Of a stretch of DNA of 15,479 bases, positions 1-6,465 are shown piece by piece. The notes under the pieces were generated by a model that did not search any database, was not told the DNA's origin, and saw only the letters and a program-made list of their open reading frames with translations. Numbering within the stretch: position 1 is the first letter of the stretch; the number at the start of each line of letters is the position of its first letter. Source of the stretch: Desulfobacteraceae bacterium UBA5852 (GTDB lineage: Bacteria > Desulfobacterota > Desulfobacteria > Desulfobacterales > UBA5852). The stretch is from assembly GCA_002432195.1 (NCBI GenBank), contig DJGG01000245.1:1-15479 (forward strand), given 5' to 3'. Both the position numbers and the translations under genes were made by a program.

Positions 1-1
1 C

Positions 2-277
2 TGGCCCGGCAACGTCCGGGAGCTGCTGAACACCATCGAGCGCCTGGTGGTGATGGCCCGGGACACCGAGGTAAACCCCGAGGACCTGCCGGCCGGAATT
101 GCGCATTTCAATCCCCGGGCCGCCTCCGCCGCCCCCATCGCAAGCCTGGCGGAAATGGAGAAGCGCCACATCCAGGAGGCGATGCTGCGCAGCGCCTCCC
201 TGGAAGACGCCGCCCGGGCCCTGGGGATCGACCCGGCCACCCTCTGGCGCAAGCGCAAGAAATACCAGTTGGACTGA
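2..277 (+). CDS. Sigma-54-dependent NtrC-family response regulator (3' part)
   Basis: Only the last 91 codons are in the window; the 5' part lies off the left edge. The first visible residues, WPGNVRELLNTIERLVVMA, are the conserved end of the AAA+ sigma-54-interacting ATPase domain of bacterial enhancer-binding proteins. A linker follows, then a C-terminal Fis-type helix-turn-helix (LEDAARALGIDPATLWRKRKKYQ), which would bind upstream activating sequences. Proteins of this type use ATP hydrolysis to open promoters bound by RNA polymerase-sigma-54. The stop TGA is at 275-277. A palindrome begins four bases later and a sigma-54 promoter sits about 120 bp downstream, in front of a histidine kinase gene. 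It is therefore the likely activator of that operon, and its own receiver domain, if it has one, may be phosphorylated by that kinase. Family call is firm; the N-terminal sensing domain cannot be seen. Confidence 0.93.
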   Translation, partial: WPGNVRELLNTIERLVVMARDTEVNPEDLPAGIAHFNPRAASAAPIASLAEMEKRHIQEAMLRSASLEDAARALGIDPATLWRKRKKYQLD

Positions 278-280
278 TCC

Positions 281-299
281 ACCTTGCAGGGTGCAAGGT
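281..299. promoter_or_regulatory. Palindrome, candidate upstream activating sequence
   Basis: Perfect inverted repeat ACCTTGCA-GGG-TGCAAGGT, 8-bp arms around 3 bases, starting four bases after the stop codon of the enhancer-binding protein gene. Its centre is about 130 bp upstream of the start point predicted from the sigma-54 promoter at 395-411, a normal distance for an enhancer. A binding site for the Fis-type HTH of the adjacent regulator is the inference. There is no T-run after it, so it is a poor terminator. Confidence 0.5.
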
Positions 300-394
300 C
301 ATTTCCGTGCAAAATTCAAGAAATCACGCCCCGATCGTCCCGGCATCCCGCCTCCGAAAGCAATTTTCTGTTTAATTCCAAGCAATTAAATTGC

Positions 395-411
395 AAGGCA
401 CTCATTTTGCT
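395..411 (+). promoter_or_regulatory. Sigma-54 (-24/-12) promoter for the kinase-trk operon
   Basis: The sequence AAGGCACTCATTTTGCT matches the TGGCAC-N5-TTGCW consensus. The invariant GG (397-398) and GC (409-410) are separated by exactly 10 bases, and only the first base of the -24 box differs. The predicted transcript starts near 422, about 15 nt before the GTG at 437. The 40 bases upstream are unusually A/T-rich for this window (for example 361-393) and include a 7-bp inverted repeat, GCAATTT (360-366) / AAATTGC (388-394). They could help DNA bending between enhancer and promoter. Confidence 0.78.
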
Positions 412-436
412 TTGAGCTAAGGCCAGGGGCGCCCCG

Positions 437-2326
437 GTGAACCGCAACGGGCAGTGCCGCATGCCGCTGAAAAAGAAAATACTGATCGGCTATGGAGTCG
501 GCTTCGTCCTCATGGGGCTCGTGGTGGGCTGGGCCGTGCTGAACCTGATTGCCCTGGGCCGGGCCAGCGACGCCATCCTTAAGGAGAACTACCGGAGCAT
601 CCTGGCGGCGGAAAACATGCTGGATGCCCTTCAACGCCAGGACAGCGGCATCCTGCTCCTGCTGCTGGGGGAAGTCGCGCCAGGCGTCGCGCAAGTCCGC
701 GAAAACGAACCGGTCTTCTGGGAATGGCTGGCCCGGGCCAAGGACAACATCACCATCCCGGGGGAAGGTGATCTGGTCCAGGCCATCGAGGCCGAATACC
801 AGGGCTTCCGGGATCGGCTTTTCGAGCTCACGCGGCAGGGGGCCACCCACGGCGGGCTCAAGCCGCCACCCGGGAATGTCTACCGGCAGACCATCCGGCC
901 CCTCATTGCCGGCGTGCGCGGGGCCTGCATCCAACTCCGGCAGCTCAACGAGGCGACCATGTACGCCGCGAGCGTCACGGCGGGACACGCGGCCGAACGG
1001 GCCATCTGGTCCACCCTGGTGGTGGCCGGGCTGGCCTTTGCCGTGGCCCTGGTCTTCAGCCTCCTGCTGGCCGAGCGCATCGTGCGCCCCATTCGCCGGT
1101 TCGCCGATGCCTCGCGCAAGCTCTCCGCGGGAGACTACGCCGTTCAGGTGCCGGTGGAGGCCCGGGACGAATTGGGGCTCCTGGCCGGGGAGTTCAACCG
1201 CATGGCTGCCCAGTTGGGCCGATACCACGAACTGAATATCGATCAGATCGTCGCCGAAAGGAACAAGGGCGAGGCGATTCTTTCCAGCATCGACGACGGC
1301 CTGGTGGTCTTCGACACCGCCCTCCGGGTGACGGCCATCAATCCCGCGGCCCGCCGTATGCTGGACCTGGAATTCACCGCGTGCGCCACCCTGGGATGCC
1401 CCGACATCCTTCCGGCCGCCAAGGTGTGCGACCTGCTCCGCGAGGCCGTGGAATCCGAAAAGCCGGCGGCCGTCCCCGACGAACAGCGCATCGTGACGCT
1501 CCCGGCGGGAGCCGCATCCCGCCATTACCTGGTTTCGGTCACCGCCATTCGCGGGAGGGACCGCATCCTTTCCGGGGTCGTGCTCCTGCTCAGGGACGTC
1601 ACCCGCCTGAAGGAGGTGGAGCAGCTCAAGAGCGATTTCGTCATGGCGGCCTCCCACGAGCTGCGCACCCCCCTGACCAGCCTGGGAATGAGCGTTGACC
1701 TGCTGCGGGAGCACATCGCCCAGGGCTTGCCCGCCAGAGACCGGGTGCTCTTGCAGACGGCCCACGAGGAAGTGCAGCGCATGAAGGCCCTGGTCAGTGA
1801 TCTGCTGGATCTCTCCCGGCTGGAAGCCGGCCGCATCGAACTGGAAGTCGACCGCGTGGCGCTGCCGACCCTCTTCGACCATGCCCTGGCGGTCTTCAAG
1901 AGCCAGGCGGACATACGGCAGGTAACCCTCGCCGCGACGCCCGCGGATCATCTGCCCCGGGTGCGCGCGGACGCCAACAAGATCACCTGGGTGCTGACCA
2001 ACCTGATTTCCAACGCGCTGCGGTATGTGCCCCAGGGAGGCCACATCCGCCTCGCGGCCCTCAGGGTCGGCCCCCACATCCATGTTTCCGTTCAGGACGA
2101 CGGGGCGGGCATCGCCCCGGAATACCAGACGAAAATTTTCCAGAAATTCATCCAGGTGCAGGGCCGGGAAACCGGCGGCACGGGATTGGGGCTGGCCATC
2201 TGCAAGGAGATCGTTCGCGCCCACGGCGGCACGATCTGGGTGGAATCCACTGCCGGCCAGGGCAGCACGTTTACCTTCACCCTGCCGGCGGTCGAACCGC
2301 CGTCTGTGGATAGGAGAAACCCATGA
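437..2326 (+). CDS. Membrane sensor histidine kinase (4-helix sensor, HAMP, PAS)
   Basis: 629 aa. One membrane helix near residues 13-38 is followed by a mostly helical extracytoplasmic region of about 150 residues, a second helix (about 191-212), HAMP (about 213-265), a PAS-like domain (about 277-390), HisKA and HATPase_c. The phospho-acceptor is H407 in ASHELRTPL. The ATPase shows the N box (NLISNAL), G1 (DDGAGI) and G2 (GTGLGLAI). It should autophosphorylate and pass phosphate to the receiver protein encoded next, and perhaps to the NtrC-type regulator upstream. The GTG start has AGGGG seven bases before it; an ATG at 461 (eight codons in) is the alternative but has a weaker ribosome site. 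It lies directly downstream of a sigma-54 promoter and overlaps the next gene by 4 bp. The signal is unknown; linkage to trk genes suggests osmotic or potassium stress, but the protein has no KdpD-type domains. Confidence 0.93.
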   Translation: MNRNGQCRMPLKKKILIGYGVGFVLMGLVVGWAVLNLIALGRASDAILKENYRSILAAENMLDALQRQDSGILLLLLGEVAPGVAQVRENEPVFWEWLARAKDNITIPGEGDLVQAIEAEYQGFRDRLFELTRQGATHGGLKPPPGNVYRQTIRPLIAGVRGACIQLRQLNEATMYAASVTAGHAAERAIWSTLVVAGLAFAVALVFSLLLAERIVRPIRRFADASRKLSAGDYAVQVPVEARDELGLLAGEFNRMAAQLGRYHELNIDQIVAERNKGEAILSSIDDGLVVFDTALRVTAINPAARRMLDLEFTACATLGCPDILPAAKVCDLLREAVESEKPAAVPDEQRIVTLPAGAASRHYLVSVTAIRGRDRILSGVVLLLRDVTRLKEVEQLKSDFVMAASHELRTPLTSLGMSVDLLREHIAQGLPARDRVLLQTAHEEVQRMKALVSDLLDLSRLEAGRIELEVDRVALPTLFDHALAVFKSQADIRQVTLAATPADHLPRVRADANKITWVLTNLISNALRYVPQGGHIRLAALRVGPHIHVSVQDDGAGIAPEYQTKIFQKFIQVQGRETGGTGLGLAICKEIVRAHGGTIWVESTAGQGSTFTFTLPAVEPPSVDRRNP

Positions 2327-3042
2327 AGCACTATCCGATTCTGATCGTGGACGACGAGAAGAACATCCGCCTGACCATGTCCCAGGCGCTGGAGCCTCTC
2401 GGGGGGGAGGTGCACACGGCGGTCAACGGGGAGGAAGCCTTGCAGAAGCTTGCCGAAGGCCCCTTCGGGCTGGTCTTTCTGGACTTGAAGATGCCCGGCA
2501 TGGACGGAATGGAGGCCCTGCGCCGGATCCGGCTCCACTGGCCCAGGATCCGGGTGATCATCATTACCGCCCATGGAACCATTGCCTCGGCGGTGGAGAC
2601 CATGAAACTCGGCGCCGTGGATTTCATTCAAAAGCCCTTCAGTCCCGCCGAGATCCGGGAGCTGGCCACACGGGTGATGGATCGCGAGTCCCTGGCGGAA
2701 GATCTTGCGGGCGATTACCGCGCGCTGATCGAATTGGCCAAACGCCACATCACCGACCGGGCCTTCGGCGTCGCGCGGGATACGGCCCGCAGGGCCATCG
2801 CCGCCGACCCCGGGCAGCCCGGGGCCTACAACCTCCTCGGGGCGTTGTTCGAAATCACGAATGACCGCCTGGCGGCCCAGAAATACTACCGGGCGGCGCT
2901 GGACATCGACCCCACATTCGAACCGGCCGCGGTCAATCTGGAGCGGGCGACATCCTGGAGCCCATCCGGGAAGATCGCTCTGGGCATGGAACCGCCGCCC
3001 CGGGAAGACAAAGACCGCAGGGGAGGCCCGCATGAAGGCTAG
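2323..3042 (+). CDS. Response regulator: receiver plus TPR-like C-terminus, no DNA-binding domain
   Basis: 239 aa. The N-terminal receiver domain (about 1-120) has all the key residues: acidic pair D10/D11, phospho-acceptor D54 (FLDLKMPGMDG), T82 and K104 (QKPF). In place of a DNA-binding output domain, residues about 130-215 form helical TPR-like repeats (AARRAIAADPGQPGAYNLLGALFE; AQKYYRAALDIDPTFEPAAVNLE). The output is therefore probably protein-protein contact, not direct promoter binding. The ATG overlaps the kinase stop codon (ATGA), with TAGGAG as ribosome site about seven bases upstream, so translation is coupled. The stop at 3040-3042 lies inside the first trkA-like gene (11-bp overlap). 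It is likely the phosphorylation partner of the upstream kinase. Whether it acts on the Trk proteins or on the sigma-54 activator cannot be told from sequence. Confidence 0.9.
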   Translation: MKHYPILIVDDEKNIRLTMSQALEPLGGEVHTAVNGEEALQKLAEGPFGLVFLDLKMPGMDGMEALRRIRLHWPRIRVIIITAHGTIASAVETMKLGAVDFIQKPFSPAEIRELATRVMDRESLAEDLAGDYRALIELAKRHITDRAFGVARDTARRAIAADPGQPGAYNLLGALFEITNDRLAAQKYYRAALDIDPTFEPAAVNLERATSWSPSGKIALGMEPPPREDKDRRGGPHEG

Positions 3043-3472
3043 CCGCTTCATCGTCGTTGTCGGGTGCGGGCGCCTGGGATCGCAACTGGCCAATCAGCTG
3101 AGCCGCGAGGGACACGCCGTTGTGGTGATCGATCCGAACGAGGCCACTTTCAACGACCTGTCACCGGATTTCAGCGGATTCCGCGTGCCCGGCGACGCCA
3201 GCCAGATGGCGGTGCTCAAGGCCGCCAAATTGCAGCGGGCGGACATTCTGATCGCCACGACGCATGAGGACAACGTCAACCTGATGGTGGCCCAGGTGGC
3301 CCGGAAGATATTCCAGGTGCCCCGTGTCATGGCCCGGGTGTTCGATCCCAAGCGGGAGACGGTGTATTGCCGCCTGGGGATCCGGACGATTTGCCCGACA
3401 TCGGTGGCCGCGGAGATGTTTCTCCACGCCATCACGGAAGACACGGACCCCCCGGGAGGCCCGGCAGCATGA
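3032..3472 (+). CDS. TrkA-like K+ uptake regulatory protein, N domain only
   Basis: 146 aa, made of a single TrkA_N (RCK) Rossmann domain. The nucleotide-binding loop is intact (G11-C-G-R-L-G16) and D34 ends beta-strand 2, where NAD(H) ribose is normally bound. There is no TrkA_C domain, whereas classical TrkA of about 458 aa has two N and two C domains. The ATG at 3032 has GGGAGG five bases upstream and starts inside the response regulator gene. The stop overlaps the start of the second trkA-like gene (ATGA). It presumably forms a mixed cytosolic gating ring with that protein on the TrkH encoded downstream. Family assignment is firm; the hetero-oligomer is inference. Confidence 0.9.
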   Translation: MKASRFIVVVGCGRLGSQLANQLSREGHAVVVIDPNEATFNDLSPDFSGFRVPGDASQMAVLKAAKLQRADILIATTHEDNVNLMVAQVARKIFQVPRVMARVFDPKRETVYCRLGIRTICPTSVAAEMFLHAITEDTDPPGGPAA

Positions 3473-4131
3473 AGATTATCATCGTGGGCGGTGGAAAGCC
3501 TCTTTACTTCCTCTGCCGGAACTTTACGGCCCAGGGCCATGAGGTCGCCATCATCAATCGCAGCCCGTCGGAATGCACGCAGTTGTCCCGGCAGCTCTCC
3601 GCGTTGGTGGTCTGTGGAGACGGCAGCGACGCCCGGATCCTCAAGGACGTCGGCGCCATGGGTGCGGGCGTGGTGCTGGCCATCACCCCCAACGACCAGG
3701 ACAACCTGGTGATCTGCCAGCTGGCGTCGCTTCAATTCGGCGTCCCCAGGACCATTGCGCTGGCCAACGACCCCGACAACGCCGCGGTGTTCGAGCAATT
3801 AGGCGTGACCGCGTTTTCCACCACCCATGTCGTCAGCAGCCTCATCGAACAACGGGCCTCTCTGGAGCAGATCACCAATCTTCTCCCGGTGGGCGAGGGC
3901 CAGGTGAACGTCACCGAGATCCTTCTCGATCCCGGTTCGCCGGTTATCGGCAAGCGCCTCATGGATCTGCACCTGCCGACCAACGCCCTGGTGGCCGTGG
4001 TGATCCGCCACAACCGGCCGATCGTCCCGCGGGGCCCCGACGACTTGCAGCCGGGCGACCGGCTGGTGTTGATCACCCTGCCGGAAAACCACGGGCCCGT
4101 ATTGAAGGTGTTTACCGGGGAGAAGCCCTGA
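3469..4131 (+). CDS. TrkA-like K+ uptake protein, N plus C domains
   Basis: 220 aa: TrkA_N-like Rossmann domain (about 1-130) and TrkA_C domain (about 140-215, VNVTEILLDPGSPVIGKRLMDLHLP ... GDRLVLITLPE). The nucleotide loop is unusual: G7-G-G-K-P-L12 replaces GxGxxG, and the acidic residue ending beta-2 is N30 (IINRSP). It may bind a different ligand or none, while the preceding protein keeps the canonical site. The two together resemble a TrkA divided over two genes. The start overlaps the previous stop (ATGA), with GGGAGG nine bases upstream. It is a cytosolic regulator of the TrkH channel encoded next. Confidence 0.9.
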   Translation: MKIIIVGGGKPLYFLCRNFTAQGHEVAIINRSPSECTQLSRQLSALVVCGDGSDARILKDVGAMGAGVVLAITPNDQDNLVICQLASLQFGVPRTIALANDPDNAAVFEQLGVTAFSTTHVVSSLIEQRASLEQITNLLPVGEGQVNVTEILLDPGSPVIGKRLMDLHLPTNALVAVVIRHNRPIVPRGPDDLQPGDRLVLITLPENHGPVLKVFTGEKP

Positions 4132-4134
4132 CAG

Positions 4135-4200
4135 CCTGTGGATAAACTGCGTCTCGGGCCGAAAGGCTGCGTGGCGAACCGATGCGTGTTTATCCACAGG
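4135..4200. repeat. 13-bp inverted repeat containing two DnaA-box sequences
   Basis: CCTGTGGATAAAC (4135-4147) is exactly complementary to GTTTATCCACAGG (4188-4200), with a 40-base spacer. Each arm holds a perfect match to the E. coli DnaA box TTATCCACA, in opposite orientation. It fills the gap between the second trkA-like gene and trkH, the only sizeable gap in that operon. It could be a DnaA-bound regulatory site, an mRNA stem-loop, or the ends of a tiny repeat element. Confidence 0.85.
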
Positions 4201-4205
4201 CGGAG

Positions 4206-5708
4206 ATGGAGCGGTCCGTGCGCGAAATGGAATACCTCAAAGAGCGCTATGCCGCCATCATCTCATCCGTGGGGATGATGCTGTTTCTCTCCGGGCTGGT
4301 GATGCTCACCCCGCTACTGGGGCTCATCGCCTACCCCGCAGAGATGGCCTATGCCATGGGTTTCGGGCTCCCGGCGGGATGCCTGGTGATGATCGGCGTG
4401 GCCTTGTGGCGCGGCTTTCATCCCCATGGCCGGATCACCCTCTCGGTACCGGAGGGCGGCGTGATTGTCGTGACCGGCTGGGTCCTGGTGATCCTCATCT
4501 CGGCCTGGCCGTTCATGTCGATCCAGGGCTTGTGCTTCCCGCTGGCGGTCTTCGAGTCGATGAGCGGATGGACCACCACCGGGCTTTCCGTGGTGGATGT
4601 GAGCCGGGCCGGCCGGCTGGTGCTGCTCTGGCGCAGCATCATCCAACTGGCCGGCGGCGCCGGCCTGGCGATCATCATGATCTCGGCCATCGTGGGACCC
4701 ACCGGAGTCGGTATTTCCCGTGCCGAAGGCCGCAGCGACCAACTGGTGCCCCAGGTGCGTCAGTCGGCCCGGCTGGTCCTGATCATCTACCTGAGTTACG
4801 CCGCGGCGGGAACCCTGGCCTATTGGCTGGCCGGCATGACACCTTTCGACGCGCTCAACCACGCCTTCGCGGCCGTGTCCACGGGCGGGTTTTCCACCCA
4901 TGCGGAAAGCATCGGCTATTGGAATTCAATGGCCGTCGAGGGGGTTTCCGTGGCCCTCATGCTGCTCGGCAGCCTGAGTTTTGTGACCGCCTGGTATTTG
5001 TGGCGCGGCAGGCTGCTGGTGGTTTGGCGCAACGGCGAAATCCGGTTGATGGCGGTTTTGATCCCGCTGTCCGCCGCGGCCGTGGTTCTCGTCACCTGCC
5101 GGGCCCTCTACCCCCAGCTCGGCAAATCCCTGCGCGTGGGGATTTTCGAGACGGTATCGGCCCTGACCACCACCGGGTTTTCCACCGTGGGATACCGCGA
5201 CTGGAACGGTTTCGGGGTTCTGGTGCTGATCGGCCTGATGCTCATCGGCGGAGGGACCTGCTCCACCGCCGGAGGCCTCAAGCAGTTCCGGATCCACCTG
5301 CTGTGGAAACTGCTGGTCTGTGAGCTCAGGCGCTCCCTGCTGCCCCGAACGGCGGTACTGGAGTGTTCCGCCTGGGAAGCCGACCGGCGCGTTTTCGTGA
5401 GCGACCGGCAGGTGCGCCAGGCGGTGGTTTTTGTCTTTCTGTATCTGGCGGTTTATTTGCTGGGCGCGCTGCTTCTCTGCACCTGGGGCTTCAGCCTGCC
5501 CGACGCGCTGTTCGAGTTTGCCTCGGCCATCGGAACCGTGGGGCTCTCGGTCGGGGTAACCGGCCCCGGGATGCCGCTGCCCGCCCTCTGGGCGGAGACG
5601 CTGGCGATGTTCCTCGGCCGCCTGGAATTCATGGTGGTGATTGTCAGCCTGATCAAACTCGGCCGGGACATCCGCCGGGTGACGGCCAATGGGTCGAACG
5701 GGGCTTAG
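4206..5708 (+). CDS. trkH: TrkH-family potassium transporter subunit
   Basis: 500 aa integral membrane protein of the TrkH/KtrB superfamily, in which four membrane-pore-membrane repeats form a K+ channel. The four selectivity-filter loops are visible: TTTGL (about 123-127), STGGF (225-229), TTTGF (321-325) and GTVGL (443-447). The glycine-rich intramembrane gating loop GGGTCSTAGGLK is at about 348-359. I chose the ATG at 4206 because AGG lies five bases upstream and the inverted repeat then stays outside the gene. An ATG at 4182 would add 8 residues encoded by the repeat, and 4227 is also possible. It should pair with the two TrkA-like proteins just upstream. The stop codon TAG at 5706-5708 lies in the left arm of the palindromic element that follows, so the last residues may have been altered by its arrival. 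Confidence 0.93.
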   Translation: MERSVREMEYLKERYAAIISSVGMMLFLSGLVMLTPLLGLIAYPAEMAYAMGFGLPAGCLVMIGVALWRGFHPHGRITLSVPEGGVIVVTGWVLVILISAWPFMSIQGLCFPLAVFESMSGWTTTGLSVVDVSRAGRLVLLWRSIIQLAGGAGLAIIMISAIVGPTGVGISRAEGRSDQLVPQVRQSARLVLIIYLSYAAAGTLAYWLAGMTPFDALNHAFAAVSTGGFSTHAESIGYWNSMAVEGVSVALMLLGSLSFVTAWYLWRGRLLVVWRNGEIRLMAVLIPLSAAAVVLVTCRALYPQLGKSLRVGIFETVSALTTTGFSTVGYRDWNGFGVLVLIGLMLIGGGTCSTAGGLKQFRIHLLWKLLVCELRRSLLPRTAVLECSAWEADRRVFVSDRQVRQAVVFVFLYLAVYLLGALLLCTWGFSLPDALFEFASAIGTVGLSVGVTGPGMPLPALWAETLAMFLGRLEFMVVIVSLIKLGRDIRRVTANGSNGA

Positions 5709-5873
5709 TGGTCACGGTCATAAATACCGTGGCATTCGATGGCCGATGCCTCCCGGCGCTGCGGCGTTGCTCGGCGCGCGCATACGCCAGGTATGTGCGC
5801 TTCTCGCGCCTTGCCGGCCGGGTGCCTCGGCCATCTCGGTGCGTCACCGTATTGATGACCGTGACCACTTAGC
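5703..5873. repeat. Long imperfect palindrome (MITE-like candidate)
   Basis: The outer arms match perfectly over 15 bp: AGTGGTCACGGTCAT at 5707-5721 and its complement at 5855-5869, extending with one mismatch to 5703/5873. Pairing continues imperfectly inward (GATGGCCGA at 5738-5746 against TCGGCCATC at 5827-5835) to a central GCGCGCATAC-GCCAG-GTATGTGCGC hairpin (5775-5800). The whole segment can fold on itself around 5788. It has no coding capacity of its own. Its size and terminal inverted repeats fit a non-autonomous mobile repeat, although no target-site duplication is clear. It lies exactly between the two potassium operons and overlaps the trkH stop codon. Confidence 0.8.
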
Positions 5874-5886
5874 AGAAGAGATCGAC

Positions 5887-6465
5887 ATGAACGCTCCATC
5901 GCCAACCAATGCATTGAATCTTCTTTGGTGCGATACGGCCTGTGAGGTGGGCCTGTCGGCATCCGAAGAAGCCTGGGCTTCCAGCCCGGTCCGCTGCCTG
6001 GCCATGGCCATCGAACAGCGTCCCCGGATCATCGCCGTCCGCTTCGGGAACAGATCCCTGCGCGAACGGGCCGCACTGGTGGAGCTGTGTGCGACGATCA
6101 AACGCCAGCGCCTCACCAGGGCCAGCACCGTGGTGGCCCTTCTGGGGAGCCGCCACCGCACCTTGATGGAATCCCTGCAGCAGGCGGGTGTGGACTACAT
6201 TCGACCGGTTGAGCGTCTCCATCCGGATTCCGGAGGAATTCGGCCGATCCTCGGCGGCCTGGGCCTGGAGGACAGGCCGCAAAGCCTCCTGGCGGCCATG
6301 TGTCCCCGGCTGCATTACCGGCCCATCGATTCCCGCCACGAACTGACCGTGTGCGGAGCCTACCGTGACCGCATGGTGTTGGGGGGAAGCCGATTGCGCG
6401 ACCTCTGCCATGGCGCGAACCATCGCATCTGCGAATACTTCCTGGACCCCAGGAGCGCGACATGA
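5887..6465 (+). CDS. Unrecognised protein: degenerate receiver-like fold plus Cys-rich tail
   Basis: 192 aa, no family recognised by name. Residues about 43-110 alternate strands and helices like the second half of a response regulator receiver: a strand RIIAVRF, a helix, strand TVVALL, a helix, then AGVDYIRPV, resembling the usual AGADDYIxKP. The phospho-acceptor Asp and the Lys are not conserved, so it would be a pseudo-receiver. The C-terminal 55 residues hold C139-P, C156, C174, H179 and C182 (spacing C-x16-C-x17-C-x7-C), suggestive of a metal or Fe-S site. The ATG at 5887 has AGAAGAG about seven bases upstream. The stop overlaps the start of the KtrB-like gene (ATGA), so it is translationally coupled to a potassium channel and may regulate it. 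Function is unproven. Confidence 0.75.
   Translation: MNAPSPTNALNLLWCDTACEVGLSASEEAWASSPVRCLAMAIEQRPRIIAVRFGNRSLRERAALVELCATIKRQRLTRASTVVALLGSRHRTLMESLQQAGVDYIRPVERLHPDSGGIRPILGGLGLEDRPQSLLAAMCPRLHYRPIDSRHELTVCGAYRDRMVLGGSRLRDLCHGANHRICEYFLDPRSAT

Noticed and set aside
360..394. IHF binding site between enhancer and sigma-54 promoter
   Set aside because: The A/T-rich stretch contains CAAGCAATTA, matching only the right half of the IHF consensus; too weak to annotate.
386..2224. Long minus-strand open frame (about 612 codons) opposite the histidine kinase gene
   Set aside because: Composition is the low-complexity Gly/Gln/Asp/His-rich translation expected from the complement of a GC-rich gene. 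The + strand frame has full histidine kinase motifs.
2305..2315. Further DnaA-like box (TGTGGATAG) just before the response regulator start
   Set aside because: One mismatch to the consensus and inside the kinase coding sequence; expected by chance.
3021..3463. Repeated GGGAGGCCCG before both trkA-like genes (3021-3030 and 3454-3463)
   Set aside because: Ten bases of purine-rich ribosome-site context in a GC-rich sequence; explained by convergent Shine-Dalgarno composition.
4135..4200. Chromosomal replication origin
   Set aside because: Only two DnaA boxes, no A/T-rich unwinding region, and no dnaA, dnaN, gidA or similar origin neighbours.
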